Positions 6,200-14,762 of a stretch of 22,771 bases of DNA are shown here, in pieces (within the stretch, counting starts at the first letter, position 1; the number at the start of each line of letters is the position of its first letter). A program made the translations under genes and the position numbers. This DNA is from Candidatus Gastranaerophilales bacterium. Its GTDB lineage: Bacteria; Cyanobacteriota; Vampirovibrionia; Gastranaerophilales; Gastranaerophilaceae. The notes beneath the pieces are model-generated. The model was not told the origin of the DNA. It worked only from the letters and a program-made list of their open reading frames with translations, and ran no database searches. The DNA lies in assembly GCA_021202305.1 (NCBI GenBank), contig JAJQDG010000192.1, forward strand, positions 1 through 22,771. The letters run 5' to 3'.

Positions 6200-7865
6200 T
6201 CCAATTTTTGAATACTATCAAAAAATTGAAAGTGGCGAAATAATAACGTCGCTTAAAGTTAAAAGAATTTACAAACATATAATCGAATGTTTAAAAAAGG
6301 GTGATAGATTTATATATAACAAAGTCCGTGCGCAACGGGCGATTGAGTTTATAGAAAAATTTTGTAAGCATTCAAAAGGTAAATGGGGCGGTCAACCTAT
6401 AATCCTTGAATTATGGCAAAAAGCATATATATGTACATTGTTTGGGGTGGTCTATAAAAAAACTGGTGAAAGACGCTTTAAAGAAACAATGTTAGTTGTC
6501 GGCAGGAAAAACGGCAAATCGATTATTTCTTCCGCAATCGGAAATTATATGTTAATTGCCGACGGGGAACAAGGGGCGGAATGTTACGCCGTAGCAACAA
6601 AGCGCGACCAAGCAAAAATTGTGTGGAACGAATCCGCAAAGATGATTCGTAAAAGCCCCGCATTAAAAAAAGTTACAAAAATAACTACAAATAACATATC
6701 ATTTGCAACAACCGAATCAGATTTTAAGCCGCTATGTTCCGATGACAACACGCTTGACGGTTTGAATCCGCATTTTGCGTCATTAGATGAAATACATGCA
6801 TGGAAAGACGGTTATAGATTATATGATGTTATAAGGGACGGCACATCAGCGCGTGAAGAACCTATCATCCTTGCGATTACGACAGCGGGAACAGTTCGCG
6901 AAGATTTATACGACGGTAAATATGCAGACGCTGAAACGTTATTAAAATCTTTAGAAGACGGGTCAGAAGATTTTTTTGATGAAAATTTTTTCCCCGTCAT
7001 TTATGAACTTGACGAACGTTCGGAATGGACGAGTGAAACCGCATGGATTAAAGCAAATCCGAATTTGGGTGTCAGCAAGTCAATATCATATCTAAAAAGA
7101 GCGGTAAATAATGCAAAACTTGACCCCTTAAAGGTTGCTAACTTATTAACAAAAGAATTTAATATCCGCGAAACTTCACAAAAGGCTTGGTTGACCTATG
7201 AAGCAATTCTAAATCAAGAACGATTTAATTTAAAAGAACTTGCCCCGACATATTATTTAGGCGGGGCGGATTTATCAAGAACTACCGATTTGACAGCCGC
7301 AAATATTCTTTTTAGATTAAAAGATTCGCCGAAATTATATTGTAAACACATGTATTGGATTCCCGAAGACTTATTGGATTTGCGCGTACGCGAAGACAAA
7401 ATCCCTTATGATAAATGGTATTCACAAGGTTTAATAAGATTATGCCGCGGGAATTTGATTGACCCGTCCGACGTAACGGCATGGTTTGCCGAATTAATGA
7501 ATGAATTTAATTTATATCCGTTTAAAATCGGATATGACCGTTATTCGGCGACATATTGGGTTAAGGAAATGACCGATACATTTGGGGCGGTTATGTATCC
7601 AGTTGCGCAGGGCAAACAAACATTGTCAAATCCTATGCGTATGTTGGGTGTTGAATTAACGTCAAAAAATATAATTTATGATGATAATCCAATAACTAAA
7701 TGGTGTTTGTCAAATATAGCGGTCGATGTTGACAAAAACGATAATATTCAACCTTGCAAGACGTCAAATCCTCGAATGAGAATTGACGGCGGGGCGTCCT
7801 TATTAAATTCGTATGTTGCATATAAGGACTTTGAAGCAGAATACAAGGCGTTAATAGATGAGTAA
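6147..7865 (+). CDS. terL: Terminase large subunit, HK97/Terminase_1 type
   Basis: This 572-residue packaging motor has an N-terminal ATPase and a C-terminal RNase H-like nuclease. The Walker A-like loop VGRKNGKS is at 118-125, the Walker B FASLDE at 210-215 with catalytic E215, and a coupling motif TTAGT at 245-249. The nuclease acids fit GGADLSRTTDL (D375), GYDRYSATYW (D464) and RIDGGASLLNS (D548). It cuts concatemers and drives DNA through the portal. AAGGA at 6131-6135 precedes ATG 6147. The stop overlaps the portal start by eight bases, in the fixed order TerS-TerL-portal-protease-capsid. Confidence 0.95.
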   Translation: MTTKSKSSKNISRVVENNPIFEYYQKIESGEIITSLKVKRIYKHIIECLKKGDRFIYNKVRAQRAIEFIEKFCKHSKGKWGGQPIILELWQKAYICTLFGVVYKKTGERRFKETMLVVGRKNGKSIISSAIGNYMLIADGEQGAECYAVATKRDQAKIVWNESAKMIRKSPALKKVTKITTNNISFATTESDFKPLCSDDNTLDGLNPHFASLDEIHAWKDGYRLYDVIRDGTSAREEPIILAITTAGTVREDLYDGKYADAETLLKSLEDGSEDFFDENFFPVIYELDERSEWTSETAWIKANPNLGVSKSISYLKRAVNNAKLDPLKVANLLTKEFNIRETSQKAWLTYEAILNQERFNLKELAPTYYLGGADLSRTTDLTAANILFRLKDSPKLYCKHMYWIPEDLLDLRVREDKIPYDKWYSQGLIRLCRGNLIDPSDVTAWFAELMNEFNLYPFKIGYDRYSATYWVKEMTDTFGAVMYPVAQGKQTLSNPMRMLGVELTSKNIIYDDNPITKWCLSNIAVDVDKNDNIQPCKTSNPRMRIDGGASLLNSYVAYKDFEAEYKALIDE

Positions 7866-9159
7866 AATTGAATTTAGAAATTTATATCAACAATTTTTCG
7901 GAAATAAAGCAAAAAGCGAAATCAAAGGCGCAACGCATTTTCAATTATTGAATCAAATATTTGGCAATGTAACTAATTTTAACGGACAAATATATGACGA
8001 AGCGACCGTAAGAAGTTGTATACATACGATTGCGACAAATTGCGCAAAGCTAAAACCGCAACATCGTAAATCAAGAACGGTAATTAATGATTCATTAAAT
8101 CGAATATTATCATTGCGTCCTAATCAATATATGAGTTCTTTTGAATTTATTTATAAGATTGTAACGCAATTATTATGTAGTAGTAATTCGTTTGTTTATA
8201 TACATCGCGACGGATTCGGGCGCATTGTCGGTTTTTATCCCATAAATTTTTCTAATTTGCGAATGCTTGAATATCAAGGCGAAACCTTTGTCGAATTTTC
8301 GTTCATGAATAGCAAAAAAGTTGTTTTGCCTTATGCGGATTTAATCCACATTAGACGTCATTTTAATGAAAATGATATATTCGGGACAAGTCCGCGCGAA
8401 CCGCTCAAAATGCCGTTAGATGTTTTAAGCGCAATTAGTCAAGGTATAATTAATTCGATTAAATTATCGGCAGGGTTGCGGGGATTATTGCAATTTAAAA
8501 CCGTAACGCCCGATGACAAACAAAAAAAGAAAAAAGAAGAATTTGTCAATTCTTATATGAATATCAACAATTCGGACGGAATCGCAACGCTTGACCCGTC
8601 CGCAGAGTTCAAAGAACTTAAAGTCGAACCGCAAACGGCAGACGAGGGGCAAACATCAATCGCCCGTGAAAATGTTTATAGATTTTTCAATGTGTCCGAA
8701 GACATTATAAGGTCAAAATATAACGAGGAAGAATACAACGCATTTTATTCTTCCGTTATTGAACCGATAGCAATTCAATTATCATTGGAATTTACATATA
8801 AAGTTTTTAGCGAAAAAGAAATCGGACACGGGAACGAAATTATTTTTTCAGCGGAAAGAATGACATTTGCAAGTAACGCAACAAAAGCGGATGTAATATC
8901 AAAATTAATGCCATTAGGTATTTATAGCATAAACCAAGCATGTGAAATAATGGAAATGCCGAAGATTGACGCGCCTTTTGCTGATAAACATTTGATGTCA
9001 TTAAATTATGTCGATATTTCAAAAGCTAATCAATATCAAAAGGTTGATAACAAAGACGAAGACGACGGCAACAATGGGAGTATAAACAAAAATGACGACA
9101 ACAAAACGCAACTTGATAGCGGAAAAGATACCGAATCAGAAAATGACGCGAACGATTGA
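7858..9159 (+). CDS. Portal protein, HK97 family
   Basis: This 433-residue protein has the HK97/phage portal layout. An N-terminal core contains ATVRSCIHTIATNCAKLKPQ (48-67) and LNRILSLRPNQYMSSFEFIY; later come the 'HIRRHFNENDIFGTSP' block and a stem-like helix rich in S/K/L. The DEGQTSIARENVYRFFNVSE and EEYNAFYSSVIEPIAIQLS segments are typical of the portal crown region. Twelve copies form the DNA channel at the capsid vertex. The last 40 residues are extremely hydrophilic (D, N, K, E) and their coding sequence overlaps the protease gene by 68 bases in another frame. Confidence 0.95.
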   Translation: MSKIEFRNLYQQFFGNKAKSEIKGATHFQLLNQIFGNVTNFNGQIYDEATVRSCIHTIATNCAKLKPQHRKSRTVINDSLNRILSLRPNQYMSSFEFIYKIVTQLLCSSNSFVYIHRDGFGRIVGFYPINFSNLRMLEYQGETFVEFSFMNSKKVVLPYADLIHIRRHFNENDIFGTSPREPLKMPLDVLSAISQGIINSIKLSAGLRGLLQFKTVTPDDKQKKKKEEFVNSYMNINNSDGIATLDPSAEFKELKVEPQTADEGQTSIARENVYRFFNVSEDIIRSKYNEEEYNAFYSSVIEPIAIQLSLEFTYKVFSEKEIGHGNEIIFSAERMTFASNATKADVISKLMPLGIYSINQACEIMEMPKIDAPFADKHLMSLNYVDISKANQYQKVDNKDEDDGNNGSINKNDDNKTQLDSGKDTESENDAND

Positions 9160-9715
9160 AATTCGCGAAACAAATTTTTCGCAGGATGAAGAACAAAAAA
9201 AGATTTTAGAGGGCTATGCGGTTGTATTTGATTGTCCGACTGTTTTATTTGAAGCGGACGGCATAGAGTACAAAGAAATCATCGCAAAAGAAGCATTTAA
9301 TAATGCCGATTTAAAAGATGTTTGCTTAAAATACAATCACGGTGATAGTATGGGGATTTTAGCAAGAACGCGCAATGATAGTTTGCAAATTATCGTTGAC
9401 GATTACGGCTTGAAATTCCGTGCAAAATTACTTGATACCCCGTCGGCTAATGAAGTTTATACAAACGTAAAGAACAATTTACTTGATAAATGTTCATTTG
9501 CGTTTAGGTGTGAGGAAGACTCATACAATCAAGAAACACATACAAGAACTATTTTAAAAATCAAACGTGTTTATGATTTGAGCGTGGTGGATATTCCCGC
9601 TTATGATGAAACGAATGTTGAAGCCCGAAGTTATTTTGACGGAATAGCAAAACAACAAAATGTTATGGAAAGAACAAAAAGGCTTAAACGCTTGATTTGT
9701 AGGACATATTTATAA
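9092..9715 (+). CDS. Prohead protease, HK97/S78-like
   Basis: This 207-residue serine protease digests the capsid N-terminal delta domain before DNA packaging. The domain begins near IEIRETNF (residue 22). Catalytic candidates are H83 in KYNHGD and S135 in DKCSFAFRC, followed by LSVVDIPAYDETNVEAR (163-179), the usual 'SVV-x-x-PAY-x-x-T' block. GGGAG at 9076-9080 supports ATG 9092. An internal ATG at 9143 (residue 18) would reduce the overlap with portal to 17 bases and still contain the whole domain, so the start is not certain. The C-terminal tail after residue 185 is basic and not typical. Confidence 0.9.
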   Translation: MTTTKRNLIAEKIPNQKMTRTIEIRETNFSQDEEQKKILEGYAVVFDCPTVLFEADGIEYKEIIAKEAFNNADLKDVCLKYNHGDSMGILARTRNDSLQIIVDDYGLKFRAKLLDTPSANEVYTNVKNNLLDKCSFAFRCEEDSYNQETHTRTILKIKRVYDLSVVDIPAYDETNVEARSYFDGIAKQQNVMERTKRLKRLICRTYL

Positions 9716-9719
9716 TTTA

Positions 9720-9733
9720 AAGGAGTAAAACAA
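9720..9733 (+). promoter_or_regulatory. Consensus ribosome-binding site of the capsid gene
   Basis: AAGGAG(TA) eight bases before ATG 9734. The same AAGGAGT sequence precedes sheath (12663), tube (13927) and chaperone (14374), and not the portal, TerL, tape measure or hub genes, so the best sites are on the genes whose products are needed in most copies. Confidence 0.8.
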
Positions 9734-10861
9734 ATGAAATCATTAAAAGAAATTTTAGTAAGAAAAACTGAAATCCGCTCTTTATTTGAATCCAATAAAG
9801 AAATGACAGACGACGAAATCGACACATTGGAAACCGAATTGAGGGAACTCGAAAAAGCGCAAAAGTCGATTGAAAAAAGGCAGGAAATAGCAAAAGGAAT
9901 CAGCACGGGGGCTATTATTGCCAAAGAAATTGCAAAATCGCAAAATGAAGAAAGAACATACGGACGCGATTCCGCTGAATATCGTTCCGCATTCTTCAAA
10001 ACATTAGCGGGTGTTCAATTAAACGATGTCGAAAAACGCGCCATGACTACGAATAGTAGTTCGGCAGGTGTTGCAGTCCCGACCGTAACAATGAATAAGA
10101 TTTATGAAAAAATAGAAAATGATTCGGTTGTTTATGGTTTGGTTACTGTTTCGCATTTAAGCGGCAATGTTTCAATTCCTCTAGAGGGAACAACAAACGC
10201 AGTTGAAAGAAAAGGCGAGGGCGAAGACGGAACAATCCAAGATGATACCCTTGCCGAATTAAAATTGAGTGCTAAAAAATACATCAAGTTAGTACGTTTA
10301 ACATGCGAACTTGAAAATACAGCAATTGACGCACTGGAAGATTATATTGTCAATAAATTGTCTAAAAAATTGGTACAGGCATTCGACACTGATATAATCA
10401 GCGGTACAGGGTCAGGCGCAACGGGTATTTTAACAACAATAACCCCGACATCAACAGCTGTCGCGGGCGAATGGGATTATGATGACATTTGCGATTTATT
10501 TGCGGATATTCCCGCAAAAGCACGTAAAAATGCAACTTTGATGATGTCTACAAATACCTTGTATAAACAGATAAAGACAATCAAAGATTCGAATAAACAT
10601 CCGATTTTTGACCCCGCGTCAAATAAGGTTTTGGGGCGTGATGTAACCGAATGCGACGACGTACCCGACGGAACAATTATATTTGGCGATTTTTCCGAAT
10701 ATATGTTCAACTGGTCGAAAGACGCACAAATAACAAAATCCGAAGAAAGCGCATTCGCGTCTGGTGATACAGTTTATAGGATTTTAGCATTAGCAGACGG
10801 CGGACTTGCAGATTTAGGCGCAATAACAGCTAAAGAAGCAGGCGACGCGGAAGCGGAATAA
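9734..10861 (+). CDS. Major capsid protein, HK97 fold
   Basis: This 375-residue protein has two parts. Residues 1-70 are helical and highly charged (delta/scaffold domain), and residues 103-375 are the HK97-fold shell protein. KR at 101-102 followed by AMTTNSSSAGVAVPT is a plausible protease boundary, because mature HK97-like capsids start with a similar Gly/Ser/Pro-rich segment. Later landmarks are VSIPLEGTTNAVERKGEGED (E-loop region), ALEDYIVNKLSKKLVQAFDTD (spine helix) and the C-terminal ADGGLADLGAI. AAGGAG (9720-9725) eight bases before the ATG is one of the strongest ribosome-binding sites here, as expected for a protein needed in hundreds of copies. A terminator follows 25 bases after the stop. 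Confidence 0.95.
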   Translation: MKSLKEILVRKTEIRSLFESNKEMTDDEIDTLETELRELEKAQKSIEKRQEIAKGISTGAIIAKEIAKSQNEERTYGRDSAEYRSAFFKTLAGVQLNDVEKRAMTTNSSSAGVAVPTVTMNKIYEKIENDSVVYGLVTVSHLSGNVSIPLEGTTNAVERKGEGEDGTIQDDTLAELKLSAKKYIKLVRLTCELENTAIDALEDYIVNKLSKKLVQAFDTDIISGTGSGATGILTTITPTSTAVAGEWDYDDICDLFADIPAKARKNATLMMSTNTLYKQIKTIKDSNKHPIFDPASNKVLGRDVTECDDVPDGTIIFGDFSEYMFNWSKDAQITKSEESAFASGDTVYRILALADGGLADLGAITAKEAGDAEAE

Positions 10862-10885
10862 TAAAAGAGGAGTATGGGGAAGATA

Positions 10886-10914
10886 GGGCGCATTAAATTG
10901 CGCCCCCTCTTTTT
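10886..10914 (+). terminator. Intrinsic terminator after the capsid gene
   Basis: GGGCGCA (10886-10892) and TGCGCCC (10899-10905) form a GC-rich stem with a six-base loop, followed by CCTCTTTTT. Outer bases (AGAGG at 10866-10870 and CCTCT at 10906-10910) could lengthen it. It probably stops most transcripts after the capsid gene and lowers expression of the connectors and tail genes relative to capsid. Confidence 0.75.
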
Positions 10915-10931
10915 AAATAAGGAATTTAAAA

Positions 10932-11216
10932 ATGTCGATTGAAATTTCAGACATAAAATCATATTTAAGAATAAATCATGATGAAGATGATACCTATATT
11001 GAACATTTAATCGATGTTTCGGAATCTTTTATAAAAGAACAAACAGGGGTTGAATTTACAGACGGCGACAAGGTATACGAACAAGGAATTTTATTTTTAA
11101 TTGCGCATTTGTATGATAATCGTAGCGCAGTAACAGACAAAACAGTTAATACTGTACCGTATACGCTTGATTATATAGTTAAACACATCAAAAATCGGGG
11201 CGAATTGGAAGAATGA
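10932..11216 (+). CDS. Head-tail connector, gp6-like
   Basis: This 94-residue protein has the short gp6-like connector layout: SDIKSYLRINHDEDDTYIEH (6-25), a helix LIDVSESFIKEQTG, and a C-terminal QGILFLIAHLYDNRSAVTDK segment. It forms the ring directly below the portal. AAGGA at 10919-10923 supports ATG 10932. The stop overlaps the start of the next gene by four bases. Confidence 0.85.
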   Translation: MSIEISDIKSYLRINHDEDDTYIEHLIDVSESFIKEQTGVEFTDGDKVYEQGILFLIAHLYDNRSAVTDKTVNTVPYTLDYIVKHIKNRGELEE

Positions 11217-11554
11217 CAAACAGGGGTAAATATAATCGATACATAACTATATATGAAATTGTCCAAGACGGCGAAACAAACAGGTTAGGCGAAAAAATCG
11301 AATCTGAACAGGTTGCCGCGCAATTATTCGCAAGTATCGAAACGCGCGTCGGCGGTTTATTAACGGGACGCCCCGCCGATACTGTAATGACAAACGTTAC
11401 ACATAAAATATCATGGGATTATAAAAATTTCCCCGAAATTTTGCCCGATAAACATATAATCCGTTATGAAAACCACGAATTTAAAGTTAATTATTCAATT
11501 AATGACGGATTTAAAAATGAAGAATTACAGGTATTTGTTACTGAAAAAGTATAA
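11213..11554 (+). CDS. Head-tail joining (head closure) protein
   Basis: This 113-residue beta-rich protein is of the SPP1 gp16/HK97 head-tail adaptor type. Landmarks are KYNRYITIYEIVQDGETNRL (6-25), AQLFASIETRVGGLLTGRP, and the typical VTHKISWDYK with GFKNEELQVFVTEK near the end. It would sit below the connector ring and close the DNA channel after packaging. Position, length and sequence pattern agree. Confidence 0.8.
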   Translation: MTNRGKYNRYITIYEIVQDGETNRLGEKIESEQVAAQLFASIETRVGGLLTGRPADTVMTNVTHKISWDYKNFPEILPDKHIIRYENHEFKVNYSINDGFKNEELQVFVTEKV

Positions 11555-11568
11555 TAAGGGGTTACAAT

Positions 11569-12129
11569 ATGGGTATGGCAGACCAAGAGGGCTTTTTGTT
11601 TGGTGAATTATCCGAATTTAAACAAGACCTTATGCGCAGTATTAAAAATGATTTCCCGAAAGAATCGGAAAATTTTATTAAAAATGAAGCGTATAAATGC
11701 TTAACGGTTGCCCGCAAGGTTGCTAAAAAGGAAGTCGGAACATCAAAGGGCAAAAAAAAGAATTGGATTGAGAAAAAATCATATCATAAAAAATTTAAAG
11801 TTGGACATACCTATGAATATGCTAATGATTTATGTTGCCGTGTATATAACAGTTCCCCGCACGCTCATTTAATTGAATACGGGCATGTTAATGTTCCGAG
11901 AGGAAATGCACGCGCAACAACGCGGGCGGGACGTGCTGAACAAGCAAAACAACAACGCGGAACAGGCTTTACACAGGGTAAACTTGTATTTAAACTTGCC
12001 GAATTGGAATTTACAAATCAGTATTTAAACGACGCTGAAGCTTTTATGTTTCAATTTTTCGATAATACGATAAATAAAAAGGGTACAACATTTCAAGGTC
12101 AAATCGTTGCGGGCGGGGGTTTTAAATAA
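11569..12129 (+). CDS. HK97 gp10-like head-tail component
   Basis: This 186-residue protein has an N-terminal helical part, the lysine-rich middle (GTSKGKKKNW at 73-82) and the diagnostic CCRVYNSSPHAHLIEYGHVN (98-117), followed by the basic NARATTRAGRAEQAKQQRGT. HK97 gp10-family proteins act in head-tail joining or tail completion. AAGGGG at 11556-11561 supports ATG 11569; a second in-frame ATG lies six bases later. Confidence 0.85.
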   Translation: MGMADQEGFLFGELSEFKQDLMRSIKNDFPKESENFIKNEAYKCLTVARKVAKKEVGTSKGKKKNWIEKKSYHKKFKVGHTYEYANDLCCRVYNSSPHAHLIEYGHVNVPRGNARATTRAGRAEQAKQQRGTGFTQGKLVFKLAELEFTNQYLNDAEAFMFQFFDNTINKKGTTFQGQIVAGGGFK

Positions 12130-12650
12130 TGATTTCAACAATAGAAATATATAAAGCAATCCGCGAACGATTAGAATCCAATTTTTCAGATATTGATGTA
12201 CAGCAAAAAGACATTAAAAATATAACGCGACCCTCTTTTTATATTCAATATGTCGGAAAAAATTTTGATAAAATCGCACTTGAATATTACGAAGACCGAA
12301 TTTCATTCAATATTGTGTATTTTTCGGCGCGTGAAGAATTATTAGAATTACTGGAAATTGAAGAAACGTTTATAAAGGCGTTTAACGAGCCTTTAACGAT
12401 TGCGGATGATGATTATATTATCCAAGTAGGAAAAGACGCGATACAAGCCAATCTGAACGAAGAAGATTATTATTTGAATTTAACAATCGATTTTGTCTTA
12501 TCTCAAAGAATGACGATAGATTCAGACGAAGAAAATATCGAATATATCGATATGACACTAAAAAATGAGGAAGACGCCGAATTGTCCGAATATTCAGACG
12601 TTGAAGATGAGGAAAATACCGACGATGAGGAAGACGAATCGTCGAATTAG
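12129..12650 (+). CDS. Tail terminator-like protein with acidic C-terminal tail
   Basis: This 173-residue protein sits where the tail terminator (or minor capsid/tail completion, DUF6838-type) lies in PBSX-like and related Firmicutes phages: after gp10-like and before sheath. The core (RPSFYIQYVGKNFDKIALEYYEDRISFNIV) matches the 'RPxFxI...yxRxysFxIxYF' pattern of that family. The last 35 or so residues are almost all D, E, S and N, an unusual extension with no structural prediction I can make. The start overlaps the previous stop. Confidence 0.65.
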   Translation: MISTIEIYKAIRERLESNFSDIDVQQKDIKNITRPSFYIQYVGKNFDKIALEYYEDRISFNIVYFSAREELLELLEIEETFIKAFNEPLTIADDDYIIQVGKDAIQANLNEEDYYLNLTIDFVLSQRMTIDSDEENIEYIDMTLKNEEDAELSEYSDVEDEENTDDEEDESSN

Positions 12651-12676
12651 ATACACAATATAAAGGAGTAAAAAAT

Positions 12677-13918
12677 ATGGCTACATTAACAATTGATGAC
12701 ATCAAGGCGACAATTGAAGTCATTTTTAAACAGCGTGTTTCGACTTTAATCGAAGTCGGGGACAAAGGCACAGTTTTATTTTGCCGCAAAAATACCGATG
12801 TCGCACAATTATATTCACACATTTATGATTCGACAACATATTATTCGACGTCTGTTTTGGCGGTTGATGTTGTTGTTTATACCGATTCCGATTGCAGTGA
12901 AGAATTAGGAACTATAACGGCAATTGATGATAATGTAATTACAATTGACGGAACAGAGTACGAATTTACAAGCATTAATACAATTGAAGAACACGGCTAT
13001 AAAACGCGGACTTTTGCAACGGCAGTATTTGACCTTGAAGATGAAGACACATTAGAAACTCAAATTAAACAAATATTCAACGGCGGGGCAAGTGAAGTTA
13101 TTGTCCTTGAATATTCAAAAACATTGTCATCCGTAGTTGAGCAGATTAAAAAATTAAGTTGGAATTGGATATTTACAACGGATGAAGATGAACAAACAAC
13201 AATTGCGTCTTATTGCAAGGAAAATTCAAAATTCGGACTTGTTTATAATTTGAAATCCGATTCAATGTATGTTGTATCTTGCAATAATCCGTCGGCGATT
13301 ATGTCGGATGATGACGCAACCGAATTAAATACCGTTGAATTATTACCGATTCTTGTCGGCGTGATTGCGGGTTGTCCTTATGACAAAACAATTTCTTATA
13401 AAGTTTTTGACGAATTAAAATCGGTTGAAGAACCGTCAGAAATTGAATACGGACAATGCACACTATATAACGAAGAAGAAGGCGTCCGAGTTGCAAGTCC
13501 CGTAAATACTTTGTTGACATTAGGCGAAAACATAACCGAAGACATGAAATCAATCGCAATTGTCGAGGGTATGCAAAGGCTAAAAGAAGATATAATTTAC
13601 GCATTTAGAACGGGTTACAAAGGCAAATATAAGAACAAATATGACAATCAATGTTTATTCTTTTCCGCTTGTAATTACTATTTAAGTCAATTAGAAGATT
13701 TGGGCGTTCTTGACCCCGATTATAATAATTATGTCGATGTCAACACCGCGAAACAGCGTAAAATGTGGATTGCGTCGGGTAAAGACGAAGACACAATCAA
13801 CAAAATGACCGATATGGAAATCAAGAAATTGACCTATAAAAAAATGGTTTATCCAGTTATTTATGCAAAATTTCTTGACGGAATCGAGGGCATGAGCCTA
13901 GAAGTAGAAATGTACTAA
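12677..13918 (+). CDS. xkdK: Contractile tail sheath, XkdK-like
   Basis: This 413-residue protein resembles the PBSX tail sheath. It has an N-terminal beta-rich section, a middle NWIFTTDEDEQTTIASYCKE segment (domain interface), VELLPILVGVIAGCPYDKTI, RVASPVNTLLTLGENITEDM and SIAIVEGMQRLKEDI. The C-terminal KLTYKKMVYPVIYAKFLDGI/EGMSLEVEM is typical of the sheath strand that makes lattice contacts. A sheath followed by tube defines a contractile (myovirus-type) tail. AAGGAG at 12663-12668 is an ideal ribosome-binding site for an abundant protein. Confidence 0.9.
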   Translation: MATLTIDDIKATIEVIFKQRVSTLIEVGDKGTVLFCRKNTDVAQLYSHIYDSTTYYSTSVLAVDVVVYTDSDCSEELGTITAIDDNVITIDGTEYEFTSINTIEEHGYKTRTFATAVFDLEDEDTLETQIKQIFNGGASEVIVLEYSKTLSSVVEQIKKLSWNWIFTTDEDEQTTIASYCKENSKFGLVYNLKSDSMYVVSCNNPSAIMSDDDATELNTVELLPILVGVIAGCPYDKTISYKVFDELKSVEEPSEIEYGQCTLYNEEEGVRVASPVNTLLTLGENITEDMKSIAIVEGMQRLKEDIIYAFRTGYKGKYKNKYDNQCLFFSACNYYLSQLEDLGVLDPDYNNYVDVNTAKQRKMWIASGKDEDTINKMTDMEIKKLTYKKMVYPVIYAKFLDGIEGMSLEVEMY

Positions 13919-13940
13919 TCAACAATAAGGAGTATTTAAA

Positions 13941-14369
13941 ATGGCAGATACTTTTGTAACAAATGAAACCCTAAACGGCACGGACGGGCGTTTGTGGGTA
14001 AACGATACGTTATGCGCGACAATTCAATCATTTACATTACATCAGACAAATGTTTATGAAGATGTAAATAAATCGGGGCAATTGTCAAAATCCCGTCGGC
14101 TTGTCGGGATTGAATTATCGGGGACGATTTCAAAATATAAAATTGATAACTCTTTCGTGGGATTAATGGAAGATTACCAAGACGGCGAAACCCCCGAAAT
14201 TAAATTGACGGCACTTGTTCAAAACACAACATCGGGCATGATGCAACGTGTAGTAATAAAAGATGTAACATTCGGCGAAATGGACATAATCAGTTTTGAA
14301 CAAAAAGTCCTTGCAAAAGAAGAAATTCCGTTTGAAGCTGAAAGTTACTATCACCAAGACCAAACATAA
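13941..14369 (+). CDS. xkdM: Tail tube protein, XkdM-like
   Basis: This 142-residue beta-rich protein forms the inner tube within the sheath. Visible pieces are VNDTLCATIQSFTLHQTNVY (20-39), VGIELSGTISKYKIDN (around 55-70), KLTALVQNTTSG and the terminal EIPFEAESYYHQD, as in XkdM/DUF2001 tube proteins. AAGGAG at 13927-13932 precedes ATG 13941. Size, sheath-tube order and the strong start support the call. Confidence 0.9.
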   Translation: MADTFVTNETLNGTDGRLWVNDTLCATIQSFTLHQTNVYEDVNKSGQLSKSRRLVGIELSGTISKYKIDNSFVGLMEDYQDGETPEIKLTALVQNTTSGMMQRVVIKDVTFGEMDIISFEQKVLAKEEIPFEAESYYHQDQT

Positions 14370-14387
14370 TAATAAGGAGTTACAGGC

Positions 14388-14762
14388 ATGGCAGAGCATA
14401 AAAAACTAACTACCGAAATGATTTTAAAGAAAAAGGGGCTTATTGAACAAGCCCCCGTGCCTTTTTATTCGGATTTGTTCAATGCTGAAATTGAAGTCGA
14501 AAACACACACCCGCAAGGAATAGTTGATGTTATGGCGAGCGGGTCGGTTGATGAAATATACATGTATTCAAGATTAATTTATGAAAATTGCCCGATTTTT
14601 CGCGATAAGACTTTAATAAAAGAATATGAAGTCGATGACCCGTATATGCTAGCAAAAAAGATATACGGCGCGAATGTTTTAGAGTTATTGCAATTAGGCA
14701 ATTATATTTTAAGCGTTTACGGCGCAAATACTCAATCGATTGAAGATGTTAAAAAAAAATAA
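14388..14762 (+). CDS. xkdN: Tail assembly chaperone, XkdN-like (shorter product)
   Basis: This 124-residue protein occupies the slot between tube and tape measure where tail assembly chaperones (lambda G, XkdN) lie. It has TTEMILKKKGLIEQAPVP, MASGSVDEIYMYSRLIYENC and DDPYMLAKKIYGANVLELLQ, similar to XkdN-like proteins that end in a helix. AAGGAG (14374-14379) and the ACAGGC leader precede ATG 14388. Its last codons are an A9 run before TAA, the site of the frameshift that yields the longer product. Confidence 0.8.
   Translation: MAEHKKLTTEMILKKKGLIEQAPVPFYSDLFNAEIEVENTHPQGIVDVMASGSVDEIYMYSRLIYENCPIFRDKTLIKEYEVDDPYMLAKKIYGANVLELLQLGNYILSVYGANTQSIEDVKKK
14435..14466 (+). terminator. Terminator-like hairpin inside the chaperone gene
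   Basis: GGGGCTT (14435-14441) pairs perfectly with AAGCCCC (14449-14455) around a seven-base loop, followed after CGTGC by a T-run (14462-14466). It lies 50 bases into the chaperone gene, directly after the highly expressed tube. It may partly terminate or slow transcription there. The T-run begins several bases after the stem, so it is a weak candidate. Confidence 0.3.
14751..14759 (+). promoter_or_regulatory. -1 ribosomal frameshift slippery run (A9)
   Basis: Nine A residues (14751-14759) directly before the chaperone stop TAA (14760-14762) contain the A-AAA-AAA slippery heptamer. The -1 frame has a stop at 14750-14752 just upstream and is open downstream for about 60 codons, so it can only be entered by slipping within the run. 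A stop codon directly after the slippery site is a common stimulator. Confidence 0.85.

Noticed and set aside
12648..12650. Possible stop-codon reassignment (TAG or TGA), as in some gut phages.
   Set aside because: Genes end in TAA, TGA and TAG at family-expected positions, so the standard bacterial code applies.
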